A stretch of 64,000 bases of DNA from an uncultured bacterium. GTDB lineage: Bacteria > Cloacimonadota > Cloacimonadia > Cloacimonadales > Cloacimonadaceae. The stretch is taken from assembly GCA_938009275.1 (NCBI GenBank), contig CALLHY010000030.1, positions 11,817 to 75,816 on the forward strand, read 5' to 3'. A program made the position numbers and the translations under genes. The notes under the pieces are model-generated. The model was given only the letters and a program-made list of their open reading frames with translations, did no database searches and was not told where the DNA came from. This document shows, in pieces, positions 29,299-38,439 of the stretch; position 1 is the first letter of the stretch; every line of letters starts with the position of its first letter.

Positions 29299-29475
29299 TA
29301 TAAACTGACACCCAAAGCTGCAAGTTGTGACACAAGGTGAAAGTGGGGATAAGGCTTTATGTGGTGGTGATATACGATGGACTTGCTTTGGAAATGTCCA
29401 AGCGCCTATTTGGACGTAATTGGACTGATTGCTGACACTTTAGCTGCAAATTAGGGGGGCGTTTGGACAGGCTTT
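29299..29475. repeat. Left transposon end with transposase-site copies
   Basis: L1 at 29299-29329 is the terminal repeat; L2 at 29432-29452 reads CTGACACTTTAGCTGCAAAT; L3 at 29462-29475 is TTTGGACAGGCTTT, whose exact 14-bp reverse complement is at 60255-60268 in the right end. The sites are in the same orientation, pointing inward. Confidence 0.75.
29395..29415. promoter_or_regulatory. Isolated TGTCCAAG motif with inverted partner near the left end
   Basis: TGTCCAAGCGCCTATTTGGA contains TGTCCAA and TTGGAC as inverted halves. It is the same word as in the array at 30563-30701. Confidence 0.45.
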
Positions 29476-29508
29476 GGAAAGAGCAGTTGGGAATTTTATT
29501 CTAGCAAA

Positions 29509-30264
29509 TTAATAAAAGCGCAATTGGAGTGCGATTGTGCCGATCAAGAAAGCTCCGTAATTCCAATCTGAGTCTAAAACCAGAACCGGATAGTCTATAT
29601 TAAATGGTTGGAGGATAATCTGTTGCCTGTGGTGGTCGATCTGCACCTTCTTGATGGTGAGACCATCGTCAGTCCTTACAACTGCAATTTTACCATCTGC
29701 ATTTTCCCAGCTTAGATCACTCTTGATGACCACGATGTCCTGATGTAGGATCACAGGCTCCATGCTCTTGCCATTTATTTGAAAGACAGTGTATTGCTTG
29801 GGATTGCCAGGCAGAAATGAGATTGGCAATTGAATCTGTCCCACCTGACTCCACTCGTCTTTAATCTCTATCGGAGGTCCGGCAGCTATTTCACCAACTA
29901 TGGGAAAGGTGATAGACCGAGTAGGATCGAAGTCCTGATTGTTGATGGGATGCAGGATTGGTGATACTATTGATGGAGTTGAGTTATCTGTATTGGTTTG
30001 CTTAGTGGGCGTCTGATTGGACTGGATAAGCTCCTGGAACTCATCTTTGGCATACATAGAACCGTTTCCAGTAAAGAGCCAGTGGAGGTTGATCTGATCT
30101 TTGGAGAGGGCTTCCAAGAACTCCGGATCGGGATAGCGCTCATTCAGCTTGTATCTTGATAGGGAGGCACGAGAGATGCCATACTTATTGGCAAACTGGT
30201 AATCCTTCAGGCGCATGGCCTTAATCACCAAGCTAAGACGTTGTCCTATTGTAGGTTTATTCAT
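29509..30264 (-). CDS. Phage CI/LexA-like repressor (HTH plus S24 peptidase)
   Basis: The 251-residue product begins with a helix-turn-helix (KDYQFANKYGISRASLSRYK) resembling the domain of Bacteroidota-type prophage repressors, then a variable linker and an S24 self-cleaving domain from about residue 125. The cleavage dipeptide is in GEIAAGPP, the catalytic Ser in GKSMEPV and the Lys in DGLTIKKV. It is transcribed away from the transposase operon, the same layout as Mu c versus ner/A, so it probably holds transposition off until DNA damage activates RecA. The TGTCCAAG array at 30563-30701 is a candidate operator. Confidence 0.88.
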   Translation of the reverse strand: MNKPTIGQRLSLVIKAMRLKDYQFANKYGISRASLSRYKLNERYPDPEFLEALSKDQINLHWLFTGNGSMYAKDEFQELIQSNQTPTKQTNTDNSTPSIVSPILHPINNQDFDPTRSITFPIVGEIAAGPPIEIKDEWSQVGQIQLPISFLPGNPKQYTVFQINGKSMEPVILHQDIVVIKSDLSWENADGKIAVVRTDDGLTIKKVQIDHHRQQIILQPFNIDYPVLVLDSDWNYGAFLIGTIALQLRFY

Positions 30265-30719
30265 TGTTAACTCCGTATAGCAACTTTACCATTGACCGTT
30301 TCCTTGTGGCTGCAGTTATGGTTCCTGATGCCAGTCTACCGGGAGGTGGATTGGAGTCAATACTAAAGTGCATACTGTGACTCTGACAAATAATAAGTGA
30401 TTGCCGGACAATCTTTAAGAAATCCCACAAACTTAACAGAAAGGACTTCCCAAGATTCTGCCGCTGTTGTTGTTAGCACCCTACTAATACATAAGAGAGG
30501 TGTAGTATGACTACAGCGAAAGCAAGACCAATCGGAAGGCAGAAACTGGCGAAATGTGGGGATGTCCAAGCGGGTAGCCCTGTCCAAGTGGGGGGTGAAA
30601 AACAGCCTAACTCATTGATAACTATGATGAGAGGGCAAAATGTCCAAGCGCTTAGCCTCATTTTACGGCAGTCTCTGGGAAAATGTCCAAGTGGGTCACG
30701 GTTCTTAAAGGATATACAG
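30265..30719. other. Divergent control region of the transposon
   Basis: Region between the repressor and the transposase operon. It holds the TGTCCAAG array; an open frame from ATG 30507 crosses the array but I treat the part before 30720 as non-coding. Confidence 0.6.
30563..30701. promoter_or_regulatory. Array of four TGTCCAAG(C/T)G direct repeats (candidate operator/transposition enhancer)
   Basis: TGTCCAAGCGGGTAGCC at 30563, TGTCCAAGTGGGGGG at 30581, TGTCCAAGCGCTTAGCC at 30641 and TGTCCAAGTGGGTCACG at 30684. They lie about 1.3 kb inside the left end between the divergent repressor and the transposase operon, exactly where Mu keeps its operator/internal enhancer. A reading frame runs through them, but repeats falling in different codon phases speak against it being coding. 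Confidence 0.65.
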
Positions 30720-31085
30720 ATGGATTGTAGAGTCGATTACATCTGGCTGCCCTTGGACAGGGTGGCCATGCTGCTGGGCAAGAACCTGAAGACGATCAGG
30801 CGTATGGTTGCAGCCGGGAAACTGATAGCGCTGAAGCATCAGATCCCCACCAAGAACGGAGCCACGATCAAAACCTTCATCCTGGCTACGGAAGAGATCA
30901 TAGCAGCCGAGTATGAGCGGTATCGGGATAAGTTGAGAAGGCCAGAACTCTATTTCGAGGAAGAGATTAAACTGGGCGAATGTAGCTTCCCCAGTGTTTT
31001 CCTAGTCTACTATGAAGATGCTTTAATGGACACAAATGGTCCCACTAACACAACTATCGGAGGCAATGATGTATCCGCTCGATGA
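30720..31085 (+). CDS. Small helix-turn-helix protein, possibly a detached transposase DNA-binding domain
   Basis: I place the start at ATG 30720, seven bases after AAAGGA, giving a 121-residue protein; a longer form from 30507 would encode the repeat array. Residues 8-60 (WLPLDRVAMLLGKNLKTIRR, then a basic wing and KTFILATEEI) look like a winged-helix or excisionase-type domain, as found at the N-terminus of MuA-type transposases. Here it is a separate gene overlapping the transposase by 17 bases. It could act as an accessory end- or enhancer-binding subunit or as a Ner-like regulator. Confidence 0.6.
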   Translation: MDCRVDYIWLPLDRVAMLLGKNLKTIRRMVAAGKLIALKHQIPTKNGATIKTFILATEEIIAAEYERYRDKLRRPELYFEEEIKLGECSFPSVFLVYYEDALMDTNGPTNTTIGGNDVSAR

Positions 31086-33615
31086 AAGACCCACTCCTGA
31101 GTTCTTCGACCAGTATAAGGCAAAGCTGGCAGAATTGAATGAGCTATTGAAGAACCAAGGGCTATCCCTGGAGATCAAGCCAGGCGGCAGATGCTTTGTG
31201 GTGGACAGAACCAGAAAGGATGCTCCGGAACCCGAGAAGAGCCATCTGATCGCCTATGCGGAGCAGTTCAATAAGGATACCACGCTGCCTGATAAAGACG
31301 AATCTGATAAAGAAGACTACTATGGCTATGACGAACAGCAGTTCTTTGAAGTGGTGATCTCTCAGATACACGAAGCCAAAGATAATGATGTGGTGATCGA
31401 TCTTTTTCCAGACTACATTGATCTGGCTCCGGTGGAAGAGGAGAAGCTACTGCACAAGGAAGAGGCGCAGCTCTATGCCCAGTTCTGCTTCGAGGCGATC
31501 AAGAGGCTGGATGCGGCACAATCGCGCACCACTGCCTGGAAGAGGATCACCACCGACTACAACGCGGGCAGGATAGTACCGGAACTGAGGGAACTCAAAG
31601 GTCCGAGGCAGGAAAGGGCACTACGGGAATGGATCAAAACCTATTATGAGAGCAACTTCAACATGTTTGCCCTGATCCATAAGAGCAAGAGCACCCGCAA
31701 GGAACGCAAGATCACCTTTCACGAACAGCAGTATCTGCTCAACAAGCTGCTCAGTCCCAACCGAATCAAGATCGGTTCCGCCATCGTCAATATGAAGCAG
31801 ATGGCCAGGCAGGGCTTTCTGGATTCACCAACCCATGAACGGACTCTAAGACGCTGGTGCGAGGAATGGGCGGAGACCCATCCGGCTGAGTGGTATCAGG
31901 CCAGAGAGGGCAGTAAATATGTATCGGAGCGAGTCATAAAGTCTATCCGCAGAGACGATAGCAGCTTAGCTGTGGGCGAAGTATGGGTGGCCGATGGACA
32001 TACCCTATCCTTTGATATCATCAATCCCCAGACCGGCAGAGCCCAACGCATGACCATGATCATGGTGATGGACTGGGCAAGCAGGTATCCGGTGGGAGCA
32101 TCTTTAGCCTTTACCGAAGATAGTCAACATATCCTGACCGCTTTCCGCAATGGCTTCATCAACGCCTCGCAGATTGCCGATAATGATAGGCAGACCATGG
32201 CGGTGTTACCCCAGTATGTCTATCTGGATAATGGCAAGGCCTTCAGGTCAAAGCTCTTTCATGAACAATGGGAGGATCATGACCTGAACAAGGAACTGGG
32301 TGGCATCTTCCCCCGACTCGATATAGGAGTCAGGTTCGCAGAGAGTTACAATGCCAAAGCCAAAATCATCGAGCGGTTCTTCAAGACCTTTCAGGAGCAG
32401 TTTGAGCGGTTCATCTCCACTTTCAGAGGTGCAAGCGTCGCCGATAAGCCAGCCCACTACGGCAGAAACGAGAAGTGGGCAAAGAAGCTGTATACCGGCA
32501 AGCCGCCTACCATAGAAGAGACGATGCAGATGATCAACTTCTACGTATGCAAATGCTATGGCGAGACACCACATGGATCACTGCAGCATCGGACTCCCTA
32601 TGAGGTATTCAGTGCTGCCAGGATAGCCGAGAATCGCCAGATCGAGATATCCAAGCTCAACTTCATGATGATGGCAATGGAACGCAAGAACATCCGCAAC
32701 GAGGGCATCCGGCTCAACAAGCTGCTCTACTGGGACAGAAAGCTGGTCGATCATGTGGGACAGCCCTGCATCATTCGGTATGACTATAGTGATGCCAGAT
32801 GGATAGTGGTCTATGACAAGAACGATACCTTCATCTGCCAGGCGGCACTACGTCAGACCCAGCATCCCTTCATAGAAGTATCGATGGACAAAGCGGTCTC
32901 GCATAAGGCACTCAACAAGGAATACAATGAGATCAAGAAGCTGAGACGGGATAAGGAACGCAGCGCTCAGAAATGGGTGATGTCTACCCAGGAATCGGTG
33001 GACGCGCTCTTGAGGCAACATGCGAAAAGGCCAGAAGTGCCAGATGAACTGGAAGACAAGGAATCGCTGTTCAATAGCCCACCCATGCTGGAAGCACCGC
33101 CACCTGATCCGGATGAAATCATCGAAGAGATGACCAGGCAAGCCATGCGCAACATGCCGCTGCATCCGAGTATGCTTGATAACAGAGCAAACCCTGAGAA
33201 TCAGGATGATGAAACCGAACATGAGAATCCATTTGAAGCTCAGCGCAGGAAAGATGCTGAAATCAGAACCGTGCTTGAGCGGATGGGCTTTGATTGTCGG
33301 GAATTCAGGGGTGAGATACCTCAGTTCTTTATCGACATGGCCAATAACCAAATCCGCAAGCAGCAAGCAGAACAAAACAAAGCACAGGCAAACACTGATA
33401 CAAAGCCTGAAAAAGCAGCAAGCGAGCAGAACAAATACCCAGATCAGGACAGTACAGATAAACGCCAACACACACTTGATGAGATAGATATTGAACTAAT
33501 GCGCTCTGAGGGCATCCCCATCCCCGGTGAAGACGATAAGGATGATGATAATCCTAAGGAGCCTATAGAATACCTAGATAAAGAGACGCTCCGCAGAATC
33601 GGGATCATCAAGTAG
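31069..33615 (+). CDS. Mu-type DDE transposase (TnpA/MuA-like)
   Basis: Start ATG 31069 stands five bases after GGAGG (31059-31063). The 848-residue protein carries out strand transfer of the element. An N-terminal part without a clear match is followed by a helical DNA-binding region (ERTLRRWCEEW), then the RNase H-like core: Asp309 in WVADGHTLSFD, Asp387 in YLDNGKAFRS and Glu435 in AKIIERFFKTFQEQF. A Mu-C-like beta domain follows (about 540-620) and a long charged, Gln/Glu/Lys-rich tail (from about 680), which in MuA is where MuB binds. Co-transcribed with the ATPase gene 9 bases downstream. Confidence 0.9.
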   Translation: MYPLDERPTPEFFDQYKAKLAELNELLKNQGLSLEIKPGGRCFVVDRTRKDAPEPEKSHLIAYAEQFNKDTTLPDKDESDKEDYYGYDEQQFFEVVISQIHEAKDNDVVIDLFPDYIDLAPVEEEKLLHKEEAQLYAQFCFEAIKRLDAAQSRTTAWKRITTDYNAGRIVPELRELKGPRQERALREWIKTYYESNFNMFALIHKSKSTRKERKITFHEQQYLLNKLLSPNRIKIGSAIVNMKQMARQGFLDSPTHERTLRRWCEEWAETHPAEWYQAREGSKYVSERVIKSIRRDDSSLAVGEVWVADGHTLSFDIINPQTGRAQRMTMIMVMDWASRYPVGASLAFTEDSQHILTAFRNGFINASQIADNDRQTMAVLPQYVYLDNGKAFRSKLFHEQWEDHDLNKELGGIFPRLDIGVRFAESYNAKAKIIERFFKTFQEQFERFISTFRGASVADKPAHYGRNEKWAKKLYTGKPPTIEETMQMINFYVCKCYGETPHGSLQHRTPYEVFSAARIAENRQIEISKLNFMMMAMERKNIRNEGIRLNKLLYWDRKLVDHVGQPCIIRYDYSDARWIVVYDKNDTFICQAALRQTQHPFIEVSMDKAVSHKALNKEYNEIKKLRRDKERSAQKWVMSTQESVDALLRQHAKRPEVPDELEDKESLFNSPPMLEAPPPDPDEIIEEMTRQAMRNMPLHPSMLDNRANPENQDDETEHENPFEAQRRKDAEIRTVLERMGFDCREFRGEIPQFFIDMANNQIRKQQAEQNKAQANTDTKPEKAASEQNKYPDQDSTDKRQHTLDEIDIELMRSEGIPIPGEDDKDDDNPKEPIEYLDKETLRRIGIIK

Positions 33616-33624
33616 GGGGCGGCC

Positions 33625-34332
33625 ATGAAACAGGGAAAACTGATAACTACAGCCAATGTAGTCAAGGCTGATCGTGCCATTGAATATCTGCAGCGCAGAC
33701 CGAAACTGGAGTTGGTGGGATTGGGACTGGTGTATGGCAAACCCGGGCTGGGTAAAAGCACTTGGGCAAGCAGAACCGCCTTCAATAAGGGCTACATCTA
33801 TCTCCGGCTGGAATCCACTACTACTCCCAAGAACTTCGCACAAAGGCTGCTCAACTCACTGGCAAGCAGATACAACTACGGGAATGTGCCCACCTGTGGA
33901 GCTACCAATACCATCTTCAAGCGCTGCAAGGCAATCCTGGAGAACCATGAGGATGCAGTAATCATAGTTGATGAGATCGACTATGCATTCAGCAACAAGC
34001 AGCTCTTGGGTGCGATCCGGGATATAGTGGATGAGACCCTGGCCATCGTGATCCTGGTGGGCATGCAGAATGCCAAAGAGAAGCTGCTGCAGGTAAACGA
34101 ATACTACTTTGACCGCTGCAATGTGTTCTGCGAGTTCAGCAGCAGTAACAAGAAAGATATCTCAGAACTCTGCCGGCAGGTAATGGATAAAACGCCAAAT
34201 GAGTCCATGAAAGAGATGATCTATCGTGAATCGACAGGGAACTTGAGACGAGCAGTTAAGCTCATCTATGGCGTCGAGAATGCGATTGGTGGCAATCATA
34301 ATACTACCGCTCAAGCAAGCGAGATCAACTGA
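33625..34332 (+). CDS. MuB/TnsC-like AAA+ ATPase for target capture
   Basis: The 235-residue ATPase has Walker A YGKPGLGKSTW, Walker B AVIIVDEIDYAF, a sensor block (AIVILVGMQN) and arginine-rich C-terminal helices (GNLRRAVKLIYG). The length and position right after the transposase match MuB/TnsC/IstB-like partners that form filaments on target DNA, stimulate the transposase and give target immunity. Confidence 0.87.
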   Translation: MKQGKLITTANVVKADRAIEYLQRRPKLELVGLGLVYGKPGLGKSTWASRTAFNKGYIYLRLESTTTPKNFAQRLLNSLASRYNYGNVPTCGATNTIFKRCKAILENHEDAVIIVDEIDYAFSNKQLLGAIRDIVDETLAIVILVGMQNAKEKLLQVNEYYFDRCNVFCEFSSSNKKDISELCRQVMDKTPNESMKEMIYRESTGNLRRAVKLIYGVENAIGGNHNTTAQASEIN

Positions 34333-34339
34333 GGTGAAC

Positions 34340-34909
34340 ATGGGAACCGAAGGAACGACAAAACAAGATCATCCCACATGCTCAAGCCCACAACTGGCTG
34401 ATAAAGCCGAGATACTGGTTCGCAACTTCGTGAGCCAGTATCGTCGGCCGTTCTCTGCAGAAACAATCGCAATCTATACTGGCATATCCACCAAACGGCT
34501 GAAGCCAATCATAGACCGACTTATCGCAGATCAGCAGATCAAGGTAGTATCCATTGATCCTGAGCAGATATATGTTAAGGCTAATCGCTATATGGGGATA
34601 TACGAAAAGACGCATGATCATAATCGCTGGAATTTTGATCCAGACAAGGCGATGATCTTACTGAAGGAAGTCGAAGCCAACAAACATAGGAACGTCCGAA
34701 CCATTTCCAAGGCCATCGGTAAATCCAGGCAGTGGGTGTATGTGTATCTGGAAGCCCTTGCTTCGATCGGAGCAATTGAGAAAGTGGATGGTTGTTACAA
34801 GTTAATCACTAAGGACTTTGTGTGGGCTATTGGAACGAATATCAAAAAGGGGATACTGGCGAGCAAAAAAAGTGATTCGCTCATCTGCTTGCCACTCAAT
34901 CAAGTATAG
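34340..34909 (+). CDS. Tandem winged-helix protein of the transposition operon
   Basis: ATG 34340 follows GAGGTG and the ATPase stop by seven bases; a longer frame overlapping the ATPase is unlikely. The 189-residue product has two probable winged helices, about residues 20-75 (YRRPFSAETIAIYTGISTKR) and 105-165 (RTISKAIGKSRQWVYVYLEA). I recognise no family. It may be a regulator of the element or a target-choice factor, in the position where other Tn7-like elements encode TniQ/TnsD, though it shows no TniQ motifs. Confidence 0.6.
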   Translation: MGTEGTTKQDHPTCSSPQLADKAEILVRNFVSQYRRPFSAETIAIYTGISTKRLKPIIDRLIADQQIKVVSIDPEQIYVKANRYMGIYEKTHDHNRWNFDPDKAMILLKEVEANKHRNVRTISKAIGKSRQWVYVYLEALASIGAIEKVDGCYKLITKDFVWAIGTNIKKGILASKKSDSLICLPLNQV

Positions 34910-34945
34910 GTCGATCTTGCTTTTGTCTTGCGGAGATGCTGAAGA

Positions 34946-34970
34946 TTCTCATTGACAAAATATGCTATTA
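34946..34970 (+). promoter_or_regulatory. Promoter-like motif TTCTCATTGACA...GCTATTA
   Basis: TTCTCATTGACA, six bases, then GCTATTA. The same arrangement occurs at 44319-44343 (21 of 26 positions equal). Both lie upstream of the first gene of a cargo block. Confidence 0.45.
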
Positions 34971-35002
34971 CTACACGTATGTCCATAAGGAGTTATTGAA
35001 AG

Positions 35003-35671
35003 ATGATAGTATTAAGTTTATCAAGATTGAGTGTACTCGAAAGAGCTGCAAAGGCCTATTCAGAAGGCGATCTTAGAGAGATTGAGATAAGTGCCCAACG
35101 CTTGTATCCAGATGGGAACTACCCCTTTGTTGTATCACCGGAGTTCCCCTTCCCCTTGCATCTGTTCAGTCCGCGTTTAACGGCTATGCTCACTAAGGAT
35201 GAAGATCAATTAGAGGCTATGGCTATGTGGAGCCGGATAACTGCTAGGGAGAACATTATCCGCATGATCACAGCTACAGAACTTGAACGAACCGCAGCGG
35301 AAAGCCTTGGCAAGCAGTTTGAGGTTATCTATAAGAAAGATACTGATGATGTGAAAATGAAGCGGAAACAGATGATTGGCTATATGATAAAAGTGGTGAT
35401 GGAGTGTTTTGGGTACCTGGTTTATAGCAGTCGTATGCTGGTAAACACCCGCAGAGGCGATGAAAATGATGCAAAGCGGAAATCCAATTACTTCACAACT
35501 GCTACCAGATACGCACTGATGAGCAAAAGGGACAGAAATGCTCTCTTAAACTTGGTTGATGAGAAACACAAGACATCGTTCCTTTCTATAACGGACAGCC
35601 TTCTGGAGCGTAATACGAAGTATCAATCCAAATTCAATATTGATGGCATGACGAACTGGGAATCACTGTAG
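35003..35671 (+). CDS. Unknown protein, first gene of the cargo operon
   Basis: The 222-residue product is soluble, mostly helical, without recognisable motif; residues 20-60 contain an aromatic/Pro stretch (PFVVSPEFPFPLHLFSPRL) and the rest is charged helix (VKMKRKQMIGYMIKVVMECF). AAGGAG stands ten bases before the ATG. It is 12 bases from the AAA ATPase gene, so the two probably work together. Confidence 0.55.
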   Translation: MIVLSLSRLSVLERAAKAYSEGDLREIEISAQRLYPDGNYPFVVSPEFPFPLHLFSPRLTAMLTKDEDQLEAMAMWSRITARENIIRMITATELERTAAESLGKQFEVIYKKDTDDVKMKRKQMIGYMIKVVMECFGYLVYSSRMLVNTRRGDENDAKRKSNYFTTATRYALMSKRDRNALLNLVDEKHKTSFLSITDSLLERNTKYQSKFNIDGMTNWESL

Positions 35672-35683
35672 GGAGAAGATAGG

Positions 35684-37501
35684 ATGAAGATCGAGGGTAT
35701 TGAACCAGTAGAAATCCTGCACAAGCTGATTGAATTGAAACCAATGAAACATGATATGGAGGATGAGCAGGAACCTACTCAAAATGCCGTTACTACTGCT
35801 ATTGATGCCTCCAATGCTAAGCTAATCAACAAGCATGTTCGCCAATTGATTAAACACCCACTGTTTGAGAGTTACAGCCTTTCTCAACAGGATGTGATGG
35901 TAATCGCCGATCTCTGGCAATTTCATCTCGAACTGCCTGGCAGGGGCAGTAGCTGGGCAAGTATCTGCGCCAGTGCCAAGATTAGGCGTTATCAGGCGAT
36001 TGCATGCCTGAAATACGTTACCGGGCTCTTAGAACGCAATATCATCTGCTTTGATGAGAGGATTGAGGGAAACTACTATCTTAATCCTATGATCCTGCAA
36101 TCTGCCGAATACACTCTCAGCAAAGACCTCATCCTGAAGATATTGGGGAGGGATATAAGAGAAGACCTGGAACTGGTCATCAAAGATAACTGGCAGGATG
36201 ATAAGGACTTCATGAGTGACCTGAGACTGATTTTTAATCTCTGCTACAATACCTTTGGCGAATTGGGCAGCAGGTCTCCTGTACTGGAGTATCCGATTCT
36301 ATCGGCTTGCTTGCATCTTCTCAAAGACAGAATACTGGCTGCTCCGGATAGCCTGGGCATAAAAGAACTCATACGCCAACATAGCCTAAGAGAAGACCAG
36401 CTGTTCATAATACTTGTGGTCATGTATCACCAACTATGTTGTGATGATAGAATAACTGAGGCAGATCTGGCTCTCTCTCTGGCCCCAGATCCCAGATTCA
36501 GGTGGCTGCAGCAACAACTCCTTAGCGATGATTCCGTCTTGATATCTTCCGGGCTTATCAGCAGAGAACAACGCTTCCATCGGGCCCAGGTGAACACTAT
36601 AGGTATTCCGCATGAAACACTTAAAACGCTGGGGTATAGGTCTAAAACCTCTGAAGATGTGGTGATAAAGCTTACCCCATACTTTCAAAAGTGCCAGCCC
36701 AAGCAGACCCTGGGTGATGTGATTATTCCCGAATCAGATAAGCAACTTATTTCCCAGATAATAACAAAGTGCAAGCCTTATAAACGCAGAGACCTGGAAA
36801 AATGGGGATTCAAGATCGAAAGTAATAAACAAGGTGCGGTACTGCTGTTGTACGGTGCTCCTGGAACCGGCAAGACTTTTACTGCCGGCGCCATAGCCAA
36901 TGAACTTCACAGAGATTTGGTCACTCTCAACGTACCCGAACTAAGAAACAAATACTACGGAGAGACCGAGAAGCTGATCAAGAAAGCTTTCTGCGAGATG
37001 CGGGAGCTGGCTACTAAGGAAGAGAATGCTCCAGTGTTTCTGCTCAATGAAGCAGATCAATTGATCCATGAAAGGATCTCCATCACTTCAACCTGCAGCA
37101 CTATCGAGAACTCCATCCAGAGCATTATATTGGAGGAAATGGAAACTTTCCCGGGCATCCTGATCCTAACCACGAACCTTGAGACTAACCTCGATGAGGC
37201 CTTCTTTCGCCGCTTTGATCTCAAGTTCAGATTTGGACTACCGGATCTCGAAAGCAGACGCAAGCTGTGGAGGATGTATCTCAGAAAGGAGATTCCAGGA
37301 TCAGAGGATATCGATGTTGAGCCATTAGCGCAGAAATATCAGTTCAGCGGCGCACAGATCGCACTGGTGGTGCAAAACGCCTGTATTGAAGCGATTGGTC
37401 GAACTGGAAAATCAAAACGGCTCTATCTTCAAGACCTACTTAAATATGCAGATCTTGAGCTACCTTGGGCAGACAAAGTAAATAAAAGTATAGGGTTTTA
37501 G
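35684..37501 (+). CDS. AAA ATPase with large N-terminal domain
   Basis: Residues 1-340 are helical and unassigned. Residues about 360-590 form a classic AAA module: Walker A GAPGTGKTFTA (391-398), a Walker B variant FLLNEADQL (Asn455 replaces the usual Asp, as in several bacterial AAA proteins), sensor 1 ILILTTNLE and the arginine-finger region FFRRFDLKFRF. Such ATPases remodel proteins or load nucleases. Its neighbours are two PD-(D/E)XK-like proteins and a metalloprotease-like protein, which suggests the motor of a multi-component system. FtsH/VCP-like folding by homology of the module; partners are inference. Confidence 0.75.
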   Translation: MKIEGIEPVEILHKLIELKPMKHDMEDEQEPTQNAVTTAIDASNAKLINKHVRQLIKHPLFESYSLSQQDVMVIADLWQFHLELPGRGSSWASICASAKIRRYQAIACLKYVTGLLERNIICFDERIEGNYYLNPMILQSAEYTLSKDLILKILGRDIREDLELVIKDNWQDDKDFMSDLRLIFNLCYNTFGELGSRSPVLEYPILSACLHLLKDRILAAPDSLGIKELIRQHSLREDQLFIILVVMYHQLCCDDRITEADLALSLAPDPRFRWLQQQLLSDDSVLISSGLISREQRFHRAQVNTIGIPHETLKTLGYRSKTSEDVVIKLTPYFQKCQPKQTLGDVIIPESDKQLISQIITKCKPYKRRDLEKWGFKIESNKQGAVLLLYGAPGTGKTFTAGAIANELHRDLVTLNVPELRNKYYGETEKLIKKAFCEMRELATKEENAPVFLLNEADQLIHERISITSTCSTIENSIQSIILEEMETFPGILILTTNLETNLDEAFFRRFDLKFRFGLPDLESRRKLWRMYLRKEIPGSEDIDVEPLAQKYQFSGAQIALVVQNACIEAIGRTGKSKRLYLQDLLKYADLELPWADKVNKSIGF

Positions 37502-37509
37502 GGGGTATA

Positions 37510-38421
37510 ATGAAACCTGACAGAATGATAAATCGGAAAATGGTGGAAGCTGCCTTGATTATGAAACAGATCAATGGCGAAATAATTCAAACCATCTCAC
37601 ATGACGTGGATTTGAAACACGTATACTGCGCCAACTATGCAAACAGCGTGATCGATGGCATCTCTGCTGATATGTTCTGCTGCGACCTTATTCGTGGAGA
37701 TGGAGGAGAACTGAGCAATTCATCAGGATCAGCACCAAAATTCAATTCAATTTCATCCTCAGCAGCACTCGCGGTTAGCACATTTGCGCCATGGAAGACC
37801 CACTTGGATGATCTAACAGTTGATCTCGGAACAAAGCAAATGGCAGGATTTGACAAACTGGAATTTGAACATATTGCCGAAACCGCCATCCCCAAAGCCA
37901 AGAAGCATCCTAATCTGGATGTTTGGCTGGAATCTGATGATGCAATCCTCGCTGTTGAGTGTAAGTTTTGCGAGTTCCTATCCGGGAGAACTGAGAAAGC
38001 AAGTCTGCATAGTGCCTACAAAAGGCTTGCAGCAACTATGGAGCAAAGTAATCCTTGGGTGAAGGCGATTGATTTTTTTACAAACGAGATGGGCGAATGT
38101 AAATACAGGTTCTTTGATGCTGTTCAAATCATTCGTCATTACTTTGGTGTTTTGAACTCCGGCCAGAAAGAGAAACATCTGCTCTATCTATACTGGCATC
38201 CGGCAAACGAGGATTGGATGGATATCCATCCCTTTGATTTGCACATGAAGGAACTGAAGGAGTTTTCGGGGCTTGTATCACAGGCAACGGATGTCAGTTT
38301 CCACTATATGAGTTTCAATGAGCTTTGGGAGCAATGGGCTGCCACTGATAAAAAAGTAGTTCAGAAGCATATCAAAGCGCTGAGACAGAAATACTCTGTA
38401 AATATAACTGAAAAACAATAA
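37510..38421 (+). CDS. Putative PD-(D/E)XK nuclease (1 of 3)
   Basis: The 303-residue protein carries a restriction-endonuclease-like core around residues 132-160: HPNLDVWLESDD, then ILAVECKFCEFLSG, i.e. the Asp and the E-x-K of the fold with a hydrophobic strand before each. The remaining parts are helical. It resembles uncharacterised proteins annotated as putative restriction endonucleases of the PGN_0703 type, which I cannot confirm here. It begins eight bases after the AAA gene. Confidence 0.55.
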   Translation: MKPDRMINRKMVEAALIMKQINGEIIQTISHDVDLKHVYCANYANSVIDGISADMFCCDLIRGDGGELSNSSGSAPKFNSISSSAALAVSTFAPWKTHLDDLTVDLGTKQMAGFDKLEFEHIAETAIPKAKKHPNLDVWLESDDAILAVECKFCEFLSGRTEKASLHSAYKRLAATMEQSNPWVKAIDFFTNEMGECKYRFFDAVQIIRHYFGVLNSGQKEKHLLYLYWHPANEDWMDIHPFDLHMKELKEFSGLVSQATDVSFHYMSFNELWEQWAATDKKVVQKHIKALRQKYSVNITEKQ

Positions 38422-38439
38422 ACATAAGGAGATAAGGTC

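Noticed and set aside
30507..30719. Coding extension of the HTH gene from an earlier ATG
   Set aside because: The stretch encodes the TGTCCAAG repeats in changing codon phase, has no good ribosome site, and a better start with AAAGGA lies at 30720.
32848..33471. Long open frame (207 codons) opposite the transposase
   Set aside because: It mirrors the codon periodicity of the transposase gene, shows Cys/Phe/His-rich composition typical of antisense shadows, and has no family features.
34268..34339. Longer form of the winged-helix protein overlapping the ATPase gene
   Set aside because: No ribosome site before 34268; GAGGTG precedes ATG 34340 right after the ATPase stop.
34340..34909. TniQ/TnsD target-selection protein
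   Set aside because: The position fits, but no zinc-binding cysteines or TniQ-like sequence is visible; only winged-helix-like segments.
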